Assembly: GCA_016194745.1 (NCBI GenBank)
Contig: JACQBA010000018.1
Coordinates: 62,001 to 126,000 of the forward strand
Source: Elusimicrobiota bacterium
Lineage (GTDB): Bacteria; Elusimicrobiota; Elusimicrobia; UBA1565; JACRDR01
Direction of reading: 5' to 3'
DNA: 64,000 nucleotides
The notes under the pieces were generated by a model. The model searched no databases, was not told the origin of the DNA, and saw only the letters and a list, made by a program, of their open reading frames with translations. The position numbers and the translations under genes are program-made. How positions within the stretch are numbered: position 1 is the stretch's first letter; every line of letters starts with the position of its first letter. Below, in pieces: positions 18,333-27,972 of the stretch.

Positions 18333-20045
18333 TCACCAATCGACTCCGGATTCCTCACCTTTGACACCGCGTTTCTGCGCCTGGTTCTTGCGATTGGAGT
18401 TCTCGCGCTCCCGGATCGCGCGCATCAGGCGTTCGGCGTCTTCCTGGGACATGGCCGATTGGGGGCGGGATTTATCCGGGCGGTCCGGCTCTTTGCCGCC
18501 GTTGGACTTGTCGTCCTTCTTGTCTTGAGGCTTCTCCTTTTCCTTGTCTTTGTCTTTCTTCGGAGGCTGTTTCTGGGCTTGCAGCGCCTTCAGCAGGTTG
18601 AAGCGGCAATCCTCGTCCTTCGGGTCGATGAGGAGGCAGCGCTTGTACGCTTCCACCGCCTCCTTGAATTCGTCCTTGCGGAAGTGCGAGTTGCCGAGAT
18701 TGTAGAAGGCGTCGCGGCGAGTGCGATCCGCCTGGCTCCTGTCGTTGCCCACCGCCGCGAACTCCTCCTTCGCCTGGTCGAACTGCTCCAAGCGGTACCG
18801 GGCGTCGCCCGAGTTGAACACGGGTCGCGCGTCCGAGGGGCGCTTCGCGCGGGCCGTCTGGAAGCGCTCCAGGGACTTGCCGTATTCCCCCGCGGCGTAT
18901 TCGCGCGTGCCCTTCCATAGATCGACGAGGGCTCCTCCGCGTCCGCAGCCGGACAAGAGAGTCGCGGCGGCGACGCTCAGGGGCGCCAGCGACCTGAGTC
19001 GCGCGCGCAGCGCGGCCGGCGCGACGCCGGCCGGCCAGCGCGCGCGCAGCGCGCCTTCCGGAATGAGCAATTCGAGCAGCAGCAGGAGCAGGGCGATCGC
19101 TAGCGGAAACCGGTACCTATTGCGGTAGCGGTTGGCAGAGGAGGATTGGACCCGCGAGCGCTCCAGGCTCAAGATGTGCTTGACGACCGTTTGCGCCTCC
19201 GATTCGTCCGCGCTCGTGCGGTAGTACGCGCCCTTGGCGGCATCCGCCAGCTGGATCGAGCTTGCCTCGCCGAGCCGGCTGACGGCCGCGCGGCCCGAGG
19301 AGTCCTTGACGTAGCCCGTCGTCCGTCCGTTGATGTCCTTGAGCGGGATCGGCGCGCCTTCCACCGTGCCGACGCCGAGGACGTAAATGTGGACGCCGGC
19401 CTTGGCGGCCTCGCGGGCCGCGGCGACGGCGTCTCCCTTGCGGTCCTCGCCGTCGGTGAGAAGAACGAGCGCCTTGTGGCCCGGGTAGCGGCCGAGCGTC
19501 TTTGTGGCCGTCGAGATCGCGTCTCCGATCGCGGTCCCGGGCTGCGAGACCAGGCCGACCTCGACCGACCCAAGCAGGCTCTTCACGGCGTCCCAATCGG
19601 TCGTCAGAGGGCAGACGGTCTGCGTATGCCCGGCGAACGCGAGGACGCCGAGGCGCTGGCCCTTCAGCCCGTCGATGACCTGGAGCATCTCGCTCTTGGC
19701 CTTGGCCATCCGGTTGGGCGCCACGTCCTCGGCCAGCATGGAGAGCGACACGTCCACCGCCAGTATCGCCTGGATGCCCGCGGACTCGTTGGTGACGAGC
19801 TCGACCCCCCACTGCGGCCCGGCCATCGCGACCAGAAGGAAGAACACGCCGGCCGCCTGCAGCACGAACTTCCATTTCCTTCGCTCCAGGGCGTCCGCGG
19901 GGACGAGCCGCGAAAGCGTCGCCGGGACGCCGAAGGCGGCGAGTACTCCGAGCCGCCGGGCCTCGGAGCGGAAATAGAGGGCGGTCGCGGCGCCGGCCCA
20001 GGCCAGCGCGGCGAGGAGGAACGCGGGGCGCTGAAACAGTCCCAT
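18333..20045 (-). CDS. BatB-BatC fusion: VWA domain plus TPR region
   Basis: MIDAS-like LAVDVSLSMLAEDV, LVLLTDGEDRKGD; C-terminal TPR RDAFYNLGNSHFRKDEFKEAVEAYKRCLLIDPKDEDCRFNLLKAL and charged KKDKDKEKEKPQDKK tail. Confidence 0.88.
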   Translation of the reverse strand: MGLFQRPAFLLAALAWAGAATALYFRSEARRLGVLAAFGVPATLSRLVPADALERRKWKFVLQAAGVFFLLVAMAGPQWGVELVTNESAGIQAILAVDVSLSMLAEDVAPNRMAKAKSEMLQVIDGLKGQRLGVLAFAGHTQTVCPLTTDWDAVKSLLGSVEVGLVSQPGTAIGDAISTATKTLGRYPGHKALVLLTDGEDRKGDAVAAAREAAKAGVHIYVLGVGTVEGAPIPLKDINGRTTGYVKDSSGRAAVSRLGEASSIQLADAAKGAYYRTSADESEAQTVVKHILSLERSRVQSSSANRYRNRYRFPLAIALLLLLLELLIPEGALRARWPAGVAPAALRARLRSLAPLSVAAATLLSGCGRGGALVDLWKGTREYAAGEYGKSLERFQTARAKRPSDARPVFNSGDARYRLEQFDQAKEEFAAVGNDRSQADRTRRDAFYNLGNSHFRKDEFKEAVEAYKRCLLIDPKDEDCRFNLLKALQAQKQPPKKDKDKEKEKPQDKKDDKSNGGKEPDRPDKSRPQSAMSQEDAERLMRAIRERENSNRKNQAQKRGVKGEESGVDW

Positions 20046-21034
20046 CAGGGAATCCTCAGCAAGAGCGTCCTCGCTAGCGACATCTCCAGGATCAGCAGGA
20101 GCGCCGCGGGCAGCAGCAGCCAGGCGTGCAGGTCGGCGTACGCGACGATGGGCGGCTTCGACACTTCGGTCCGCTCGAGGCGATCGATCTCGCGGTAGAT
20201 CTCGTCGAGCTCTCGGAAGTTCGTGGCGCGGAAATAGCGGCCGCCCGTCGTCTCGGCGATCTGGGTGAGGACGTCTTCATTGAGCTCGTCGGGGATCCTC
20301 CCGAGCTGGCGCCCGAACGGGCCGTCGATGGGAACGAGCGCCGGTCCCCGCTTGGCGGCGCCGATCGCGTAGAGCTTGATCCCGAATGCCGCCGCGCTCT
20401 TGGCGGCGGTCACGGGGTCGATGATCCCTGCGTTGTTGGCGCCGTCGGTGAGCAGGATGGCGACCTTGCTCTTCGCCGAGCTTCCCTTCAGGCGGCTGAC
20501 CGAAGAAACGATCGCATCGCCGATGGCGGTTCCCTCCGTCTGCGTCATGCCCGCCTCGATGCCGGAGACATAGTCGAGCACCGCGGCGTAGTCCATCGTG
20601 AGCGGGCAGCCCATGAGAGGCACGCCGCCGAAGACGACGACGCCGATGCGGTCGTTGGTTCGTCCCTGGACGAATTTCGCCGCGGTGCGCTTGGCCGCGG
20701 TGATGCGGTCCATCGGATCGAAGTCGATGGCGAGCATGCTCATGGAGGTGTCTATCGTGAGCAGGATGTCGATGCCTTGCGACAGAGACTTAATCTCGCG
20801 CTCGACCGCTTGCGGCCTGGCCATCGCTATGGCCGCCAGGATGATCGCGGCCGCCTTCAGTCCGGAGGGCGTCCAGGCGAGCAGGCGGGTCCAGCGGCCC
20901 CACGGCGTCTTTATCGAAGCGCCGTCGGGGAAGGGCATCGCGGCTCGGCTCGGGTCGATCCATTTGGCCGCCGCCACGGCCGCCGCGGCGGCGGGCAGTG
21001 CCAGGAGCAGCCAGATCGGATTGGCGAACCTCAT
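20045..21034 (-). CDS. batA: BatA-like VWA-domain membrane protein
   Basis: LTIDTSMSMLAIDFDPMDRITAAK, GCPLTMDYAAVLDYV, AILLTDGANNAG; N- and C-terminal TM segments. Confidence 0.9.
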   Translation of the reverse strand: MRFANPIWLLLALPAAAAAVAAAKWIDPSRAAMPFPDGASIKTPWGRWTRLLAWTPSGLKAAAIILAAIAMARPQAVEREIKSLSQGIDILLTIDTSMSMLAIDFDPMDRITAAKRTAAKFVQGRTNDRIGVVVFGGVPLMGCPLTMDYAAVLDYVSGIEAGMTQTEGTAIGDAIVSSVSRLKGSSAKSKVAILLTDGANNAGIIDPVTAAKSAAAFGIKLYAIGAAKRGPALVPIDGPFGRQLGRIPDELNEDVLTQIAETTGGRYFRATNFRELDEIYREIDRLERTEVSKPPIVAYADLHAWLLLPAALLLILEMSLARTLLLRIP

Positions 21035-21053
21035 CGCGTCGTCGCGCCGCCTC

Positions 21054-21836
21054 TCAGACGACGGCCATCTTCGTTTTGCTGGAGGCGTATTCCCGCATCA
21101 GCCGCGCCGCGTCGTCGAGGTCGCCCTGCGAGAGCTCCCAGATTTCCTTTTTCTTCCAAGATTCCATCAGCCGCGCGACGAGCTCATGGTCCCAGATCGG
21201 CGTGATTTGGCCGCTTTGGTACTCGCGCTCCTTTTCCCCGTAGAGCCCGAGGAAGGTGCGGTCCCGGAAGAACGCTTGGCGGTCGGCCTTTCGGATTCGA
21301 GTCAGAAGCTGCGGCGAGACGTCGCGCTGCACGAACTCGAAGAAGAGGCCCGAGGGCGGCATCCCGGCCGCGAAGAGCTCTCCGGAAAAGACCTGAATCA
21401 GGTCCTCGTCCTTGTCCTCCATGAGCGGGGTGATGAAATTGACGCCGTGCGCGATTGCGTGCTTGTGGAAGCCGACGAGGTCCGGGGTCCGCAGCGCGAC
21501 GTGCTGCCAATGGGCGGCGGCCTTATGACTCGAGAGCATGTCGCGCACGTGCGAGGTCTGGGCCGCGGGCTCGGTCGGCTGGACGATCGCGAGCATCGTG
21601 CGCGCGAGCTTGATCGACTTCTCCTTGGCGACGTCGCCGACCGACACGGCGAACGTCATCGACGCATCCCGCGGCGTCCCGGGCCAGCGCTTGCGCTTCT
21701 CGTAGATCAGCCCTTCCCTCGGGACGCCCAGGATGATTCTTAGGAAGGCGTACATGGGCTTGTACATGCCAGGCTCGACGATCATCGTGAGGTGATCGGC
21801 GACGAAGTTGAAGCACGTCGAGGCGCGTTTCGCCAT
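21054..21836 (-). CDS. 4-hydroxyphenylpyruvate dioxygenase-like (VOC superfamily) protein, catalytic-half length
   Basis: ADHLTMIVEPGMYKPMYAFLRIILG, WQHVALRTPDLVGFHKHAIAHGVNFI, DLIQVFSGELF...SGLFFEFVQR align with the C-terminal domain of HPPD, including the three Fe ligands (H, H, E); 7 bp downstream of hmgA. Confidence 0.78.
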   Translation of the reverse strand: MAKRASTCFNFVADHLTMIVEPGMYKPMYAFLRIILGVPREGLIYEKRKRWPGTPRDASMTFAVSVGDVAKEKSIKLARTMLAIVQPTEPAAQTSHVRDMLSSHKAAAHWQHVALRTPDLVGFHKHAIAHGVNFITPLMEDKDEDLIQVFSGELFAAGMPPSGLFFEFVQRDVSPQLLTRIRKADRQAFFRDRTFLGLYGEKEREYQSGQITPIWDHELVARLMESWKKKEIWELSQGDLDDAARLMREYASSKTKMAVV

Positions 21837-21843
21837 GTCTCTC

Positions 21844-23106
21844 CTATTGGGCGGGCGAAAACCACGGCTCGCCGGCCGTGCGCTTGCCCCCGTTGGAACC
21901 CGCGTCGGCTTTCGCCCAACTGAGGATGTAGCCGGGATCGCGGTACTTCAGTCCTTGCGCCGTCACCTGGAGACTCTCGAAAAACGTGTCGACCATGACG
22001 GCCAGCCGGTGAGTCATCTTCCCTCGCGACGAGGTCGAGCGCAGGGCCGCATCGCCCTGGGGACCGTGAGGGATGGCGCCGGGATGGAACGTGAGAGAAC
22101 CCGCCTCGATGACGCCCTTGCGCGCGCCGTAGTTAACATTAGAAAAGAACATACACTCGTCGGAGTCCACGTTGAAGTGAGAGTACGGCGCCGGGATTTC
22201 CTTCGCGTGCCATCCTTCCATCTGCGGGACGAAGGAGCATACGGAGAATCCGCTGTTCGGCGGGGAGCCCGACTCGAACGTCTGGTGCATCGGAGGTGCC
22301 GTATGTATGTCTCGGGCGATCCCGTGGTGGTTCTTGACGTCAAAGGCGAAAGGATAGAGCGCGCCTTCCCACCCCACCAGATCGAACGGGTGATGTCCGA
22401 GCGAGATGCGCGTGATGCGCCCGCCGTCGTGCTTGACGTCGATGGCGAAGCGTCCCGCTCGCCGCACGGGCGCCCGGAACTCAGGCGCCTCGATCTGGGT
22501 CTCGACGACCGGCGCCATCAGCTTCGCCTGGCCCGCGGAGTTCAAGTAGTGCGGCGGGAAATCGATCGGGTAGCGCGATTCGACGATCAGGAACCACGCC
22601 GTCTTGGAGGAAAGGGCGACCGAGTAGGTCGTGCCCTTCGGGATCACGAGATAGTGTCCCTTGCGGAACGGAAGATCTCCGTATTCCGTGGAAAAGACGC
22701 CGGAGCCGTCCTGGACGAAATACGCCTCGTGGCGCTCGCCGTTACGGAAGAAGACGTCCTTCGGCATGCTCCGGTTCGGCCGGGACGCGGAGAGGTCCGT
22801 GCTGGGACCGACCACGAGCGGCACGCGGGCCCGTATCGCGTCCTTGCCGTAGGGGATGCGCCCCGTCAGTAGGTGATAGGGCTGCAGGACCGCGCCCGCG
22901 GGAGCGGGCTTCGGGCGGAGATTGAAATCCCCGGACTTAGGAGGAAGCGCCTGCACCGTCGGGTAGCGGTAGTGGATCTTGCGCGAATGGGGCCCGCTGA
23001 AGCCGTAGCTACCGTGAATTTCTTCCAGCGTGAAGGCGCCGTCTTTGGCGTAGAACTCCGTGTGCGGGCTGGAAGGCAGCGAGCCGCGTCTGATGACTGG
23101 GGGCAT
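21844..23106 (-). CDS. hmgA: Homogentisate 1,2-dioxygenase
   Basis: GFSGPHSRKIHYRYPT, PMHQTFES, PYSHFNVDSDECMFFSNVNYGARKG, SLTFHPGAIPHGPQ: cupin fold with the H/E/H ligand region of homogentisate dioxygenases. Confidence 0.88.
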   Translation of the reverse strand: MPPVIRRGSLPSSPHTEFYAKDGAFTLEEIHGSYGFSGPHSRKIHYRYPTVQALPPKSGDFNLRPKPAPAGAVLQPYHLLTGRIPYGKDAIRARVPLVVGPSTDLSASRPNRSMPKDVFFRNGERHEAYFVQDGSGVFSTEYGDLPFRKGHYLVIPKGTTYSVALSSKTAWFLIVESRYPIDFPPHYLNSAGQAKLMAPVVETQIEAPEFRAPVRRAGRFAIDVKHDGGRITRISLGHHPFDLVGWEGALYPFAFDVKNHHGIARDIHTAPPMHQTFESGSPPNSGFSVCSFVPQMEGWHAKEIPAPYSHFNVDSDECMFFSNVNYGARKGVIEAGSLTFHPGAIPHGPQGDAALRSTSSRGKMTHRLAVMVDTFFESLQVTAQGLKYRDPGYILSWAKADAGSNGGKRTAGEPWFSPAQ

Positions 23107-23109
23107 GGA

Positions 23110-23150
23110 GTATCTCCAATGTATTTATAAGAAATTTCAGCCCGTGACGC
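23110..23150 (-). promoter_or_regulatory. Candidate promoter upstream of hmgA
   Basis: AT-rich segment in GC-rich background; reverse strand GAAATTTCTTATAAATACATTGGAGATACTCCATG contains a TATAAA-like -10 candidate. Confidence 0.25.
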
Positions 23151-23166
23151 TAGCGGAAGGGGGCGG

Positions 23167-23577
23167 CTATGCCGCGCCCAGAGTGCCGTCCAGGGCGGCG
23201 TTCGCGAGGCTGTCGGCGTCCACGTTCAGCTCGCGCCGGACGTGGGAAAGCTCTACCGACACGAACTCGCGCCGCAGCTTCTGGATCTCGCAGAGGAATT
23301 CGAAGAGGCGCTGGTTCTTGACCTTGTATCTGCCGTTGAACTGCTGGACCAGGAGCAGGGAATCCGATTGGATCTTCAAGTGGGTCCCCCCCAGCTGCTT
23401 GGCGAGGCCCAGGGCGTGCTTGAGCGCCGTGTACTCGGCGACGTTGTTGGTGGTCTCGCCCAGGCAGTGGCCGTGCTCCTTGACCACGCGTCCCTGCTCG
23501 TCGCGGATGAAGACGCCGATCGACGCCGGGCCCGGATTGCCCCGGCTCGCGCCGTCGATGTTGATGTGAAGCGTCAC
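23167..23577 (-). CDS. RNase H family protein (RNase HI type)
   Basis: INIDGASRGNPGPASIGVFI, TTNNVAEYTALKHAL, QSDSLLLVQQFNG, HVRRELNVDADSLANAAL. Confidence 0.92.
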   Translation of the reverse strand: MTLHINIDGASRGNPGPASIGVFIRDEQGRVVKEHGHCLGETTNNVAEYTALKHALGLAKQLGGTHLKIQSDSLLLVQQFNGRYKVKNQRLFEFLCEIQKLRREFVSVELSHVRRELNVDADSLANAALDGTLGAA

Positions 23578-24362
23578 TGCGCGGGCTGGTTGCTTGCGGC
23601 GGGAGTCGGCTGGACCTCGGCGGGCGGCTGGGACGCGATGGCCTCACCGACTTGCGCCGGGTTGAACAAGATCCGCTGGCAGGCCTCGCAGGTCACGAGC
23701 TTCGCGCCGCGGGCGAGATCGACCAGCGACTGCGGCATGAGCGTGATGCGGCAGACGCCGCACATGTTCCCTTTGATCGGCGACATGGCGATGCCCTTCA
23801 TCCGCTTGTGCAGGTATTCGTAAAGCTTGATTGCGTCGGCGGGGATGGTGGCTGAGATCGCGTCGCGCTTCGTCTTCTCTTCTTGCGCCTTCGCGGTCAG
23901 CTCGGCCTTCTTAGCCTCGAGCGTCTTGATCTGCGCCTGGATCTTGCCTTCCCCTTCCTTCAGGATGTTGGCGGCCTTCTTCTCTTCCTGGCCGGCCTTG
24001 TCGATCTCTTCCATCAGGGTGAGGATCGCCGTCTCGAGATCGCTTACGTCGTTCTTGGCTTTATCGATCTCGTTCTGGAGGGCTCTATACGCTTCGTTCG
24101 TCTTGACGGAATTGAGTTCGGTGCCGTGCTTTCGGATCGCCTCTTCTTTTTGGCCGAGCGTCAGTTCCTTCTCCTTCTTGGCGAGTTGGAACTTGGTGGT
24201 CGCGGCCTTGGCGGCGGCGACTCCTGCCTTCTCGCTCTCGAGGGTTTCGCTCAGCTTCTTGATCTCGACCGGTATCTGCTCGATGGCCGCATGCAGCGCG
24301 TCGCAGACGCGGTCCTGCTCTTGGAGCCGGACGAGCTGTGGAAGGGTGTCCTTAGGGGTCGC
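23574..24362 (-). CDS. C4-type zinc-ribbon coiled-coil protein (DUF164/CdsZ-like)
   Basis: Long coiled coil then GNMCGVCRITLMPQ...LVTCEACQRILF. Confidence 0.85.
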   Translation of the reverse strand, partial: ATPKDTLPQLVRLQEQDRVCDALHAAIEQIPVEIKKLSETLESEKAGVAAAKAATTKFQLAKKEKELTLGQKEEAIRKHGTELNSVKTNEAYRALQNEIDKAKNDVSDLETAILTLMEEIDKAGQEEKKAANILKEGEGKIQAQIKTLEAKKAELTAKAQEEKTKRDAISATIPADAIKLYEYLHKRMKGIAMSPIKGNMCGVCRITLMPQSLVDLARGAKLVTCEACQRILFNPAQVGEAIASQPPAEVQPTPAASNQPAQ

Positions 24363-24434
24363 CATGCTTGATGACAATTGTAGCAATTCTCCACGCGCGC
24401 CATCCAGACGATTCGCCTCGAGACTCGAACGGGG

Positions 24435-25406
24435 CTACGCGGGCTGCTTGGGGAGCAGCGCCCCGCACTGGTCGCAGAACGCCGCGTCTCCGTCGTGCGT
24501 GGCGCGCGCGTGCGGGCAGACGGTCGCGCGCACGACTCCGAGGGCCAGTTCCTTGTCCCGCTCGGCGGTGTCCGCCGCCGGCTGGAACTTGGCGAATTTG
24601 GCCAAGTCGCATTGATCGAACAGTTCCTTCGACTCGGCGATCGTCTTGCGGTCGATCTCGGCCTGGCGCATCTGTCGGACGACGTCGGAGGAAGTCAGCG
24701 TGAGAGCCGGGATGCCGAAGCGCCTCTCGAGGTAGGTCCGCAGGATGTCCGACATCTGGTCGTAGTATTCCTTGGGAACGAGAGACGCGTACTCAAGCCG
24801 CTGCAGCGCCTCGAGGGCGATCTCGTGGGGCGCACGGAGGTCCTTCGGCTCCTCGGACGCAAAGTCCGCGGGCTTGCCGCGGCGAAGGTAGAATGAACGC
24901 GCGGCCCAGCCTGCCGCGCAGAGCAGAAGCGCCGCCGCGAGCCAGACCGGCCACGTGGCCGGTCCGAGCGGCGGCCGTATGTCGCGCAGAGGGGCGTCCT
25001 CTGGAGGCTTTTGTCCCGCGACCTCGACTTTGACGGGCGGGCTCTTCAGGTTCGTCGTCGCGGCTCCTTGGACGAGCGACCAGTCCAGTGCCGGGAACGT
25101 CAGCGTGCCGACGTTGAACGGGACGACGGTCAGCGTGATCTCCCGGGTCTCGACGGCGTCGTGGACCCGCGGCTCGGACACGCGAACGTCGGTAAGCTCG
25201 AAATCGCCCGTGTTCTGTCCGTCGACCAGTCGGACGGCCGGTCCGGCCGGGAACGAGACCGTCCCGGTGATGGTCGTCGCCTTTCCGATTTCAGCCGCGG
25301 AGGGCGGCTTGAGTTCGAAGGCGGGCGCTTTGGCGAAGGACGTTCCGGCGGACAGCACGGCCGCCCCGAAAAGCGCCAGGCGCACGCCCCAGGCCATGTG
25401 TCTCAT
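24435..25406 (-). CDS. BatD-like/oxygen-tolerance-type membrane protein with C-terminal zinc-ribbon-like motif
   Basis: Signal peptide, beta-rich GKATTITGTVSFPAGPAVRLV region, TM PVWLAAALLLCAAGWAARSFYL, HEIALEALQRL..DILRTYLERRFGIPALTLTSSDVV; tail CPHARATHDGDAAFCDQCGALL. Confidence 0.7.
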   Translation of the reverse strand: MRHMAWGVRLALFGAAVLSAGTSFAKAPAFELKPPSAAEIGKATTITGTVSFPAGPAVRLVDGQNTGDFELTDVRVSEPRVHDAVETREITLTVVPFNVGTLTFPALDWSLVQGAATTNLKSPPVKVEVAGQKPPEDAPLRDIRPPLGPATWPVWLAAALLLCAAGWAARSFYLRRGKPADFASEEPKDLRAPHEIALEALQRLEYASLVPKEYYDQMSDILRTYLERRFGIPALTLTSSDVVRQMRQAEIDRKTIAESKELFDQCDLAKFAKFQPAADTAERDKELALGVVRATVCPHARATHDGDAAFCDQCGALLPKQPA

Positions 25407-26308
25407 CGGATTCTCTTGGACCGATTCCGAAAGAACATCACGAGCGGATCGATGTACGGTCGGTCGGTGCGGATGCGGATCGACTCGAGCCCCGTCGATT
25501 GAAAGAGGCGGGTGAGCTGTTGCCGGCGAGCCTCGGCCTGCTCGCGATGGGCCCGCCGGACCGTCGCGGACCTCGCGTTGATCAGCGAGCGCTCGCCCGT
25601 CTCGGGATCCTCGACTTGAATCCAGGCTCCGATGGCCGGGATTTCGGACTCTCGAGGGTCCTCGAGCACGACCGGGACGAGGTCGTGCTTGAGGGCGGTG
25701 CGCCGGATCAGGCTCTCGAATCCGAAGTCCTTGAAGTCCGAGAGCAAGAACAGGATGCTGCGGCGCTTGAGATGGCGGTTGAGCGCGTCGAGGCCGACCG
25801 CAATGGAGGTCCCCTTGCGCTTCGGCGTGAAGGCGAGCACGTTTCGGATGATCGACAGAATATGCGTCCTGCCCTTCTTCGGCCGGATGTAGAGCTCGGC
25901 CTCGTCGGTGAACAGGAACAGGCCGATCTTGTCGTTGTTTTGAAGGGCCGCGAACGCGAGGACGGCCGCGATCTCCGCCGCGACCTCCTTTTTCAGCTTC
26001 AGGTCGGAGCCGAAATACTGTGAGCCGGAGAGGTCGCAAGCGAGCATGACCGTCAGTTCGCGTTCGTCTTGGTACTGCCGGATGTGCGGCCTTCCGGTCC
26101 GGGCGGTGACGTTCCAATCGATGGCGCGCACGTCGTCACCAGGCACGTATTCCCGCACCTCGGCGAACTCCATGCCGCGCCCCTTGAACACGCTGAGGTA
26201 CTTCCCCCCTAGGCTCTCGGTCACGAGGCGGCGCGTGCGGATCTCGATGCGGCGGACCTGCGCGAGGACTTCCTTGGGGATGGAGGACGACTGGGCGGCG
26301 CTAGTCAT
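25403..26308 (-). CDS. DUF58 domain-containing protein
   Basis: GRGMEFAEVREYVPGDDVRAIDWNVTARTGRPHIRQYQDERELTVMLACDLSGS. Confidence 0.93.
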   Translation of the reverse strand: MTSAAQSSSIPKEVLAQVRRIEIRTRRLVTESLGGKYLSVFKGRGMEFAEVREYVPGDDVRAIDWNVTARTGRPHIRQYQDERELTVMLACDLSGSQYFGSDLKLKKEVAAEIAAVLAFAALQNNDKIGLFLFTDEAELYIRPKKGRTHILSIIRNVLAFTPKRKGTSIAVGLDALNRHLKRRSILFLLSDFKDFGFESLIRRTALKHDLVPVVLEDPRESEIPAIGAWIQVEDPETGERSLINARSATVRRAHREQAEARRQQLTRLFQSTGLESIRIRTDRPYIDPLVMFFRNRSKRIR

Positions 26309-26331
26309 CGGATACGGCGTCCCGGAGCACG

Positions 26332-27321
<990 letters not shown>

Positions 27322-27339
27322 GGCGGCTAGCGGCTCCTC

Positions 27340-27972
27340 CTATTTAGGCATGGCGACGTCCGGCCGATACGGCTGGGCGCCATCCTGGTTCGCTCTGCGT
27401 ACAGAGTCGTCGTACTGCGCCTTGAGCTTGTCCGCCAGCGTCTTATACTGCTGGGCCTTCTGCTCCTGGAAGCGGCCCAGCGCATGCAGCGCCTGGAGGC
27501 GGACCTCCGGCTCGAGATCGATGAGCAGCTTGGAGACGTGGGGCGCGATCGTCGCGTCTCCGATCTCCCCGAGTGCGAGGAGCGCGGAGATGCGGATGTC
27601 CTTCTCCTGGTCGTTGAGCGCCAAAAGCAGGTCCTTGATTGCGGTCGGCTTGGGAGTCGTACGAAGCATGTTCAGGGCGTTTCGCCGGACGTTCTTCTCC
27701 GTGTCGAGCGCGAGCATGTTCTCGAGTATCTCGATCGCCTGCGGATCATGAAGCCGGTAGAGTAGTTCGATCGCGGCCCATCGTACCGACGCGTCGGAGT
27801 CCTTCGTCGACTGGCGGACTCGCTCGATCTCCTCGGGCGACAAGGCCGAGGTCGGCGGCATCTTGAGGATCGGCGGCGGCGGCAGGGGCGCGGTCGGAAT
27901 CGGGCGGTTCTTCGCTTGGTACAGGTACGCCAGCCCGCCGATCAGCGTGAGGGCGAGGAGGATGCGCGTCAT
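27340..27972 (-). CDS. Membrane-anchored HEAT-repeat protein (paralog 1)
   Basis: N-terminal TM; SDASVRWAAIELLYRL, KNVRRNALNML, KDIRISALLALGEIGD, PEVRLQALHALGRF. Confidence 0.85.
   Translation of the reverse strand: MTRILLALTLIGGLAYLYQAKNRPIPTAPLPPPPILKMPPTSALSPEEIERVRQSTKDSDASVRWAAIELLYRLHDPQAIEILENMLALDTEKNVRRNALNMLRTTPKPTAIKDLLLALNDQEKDIRISALLALGEIGDATIAPHVSKLLIDLEPEVRLQALHALGRFQEQKAQQYKTLADKLKAQYDDSVRRANQDGAQPYRPDVAMPK

Noticed and set aside
23167-23577. RNase H as a retroelement/reverse-transcriptase fragment
   Set aside because: Stand-alone RNase HI with all catalytic motifs and 4-bp overlap to the zinc-ribbon gene; no RT domain nearby.
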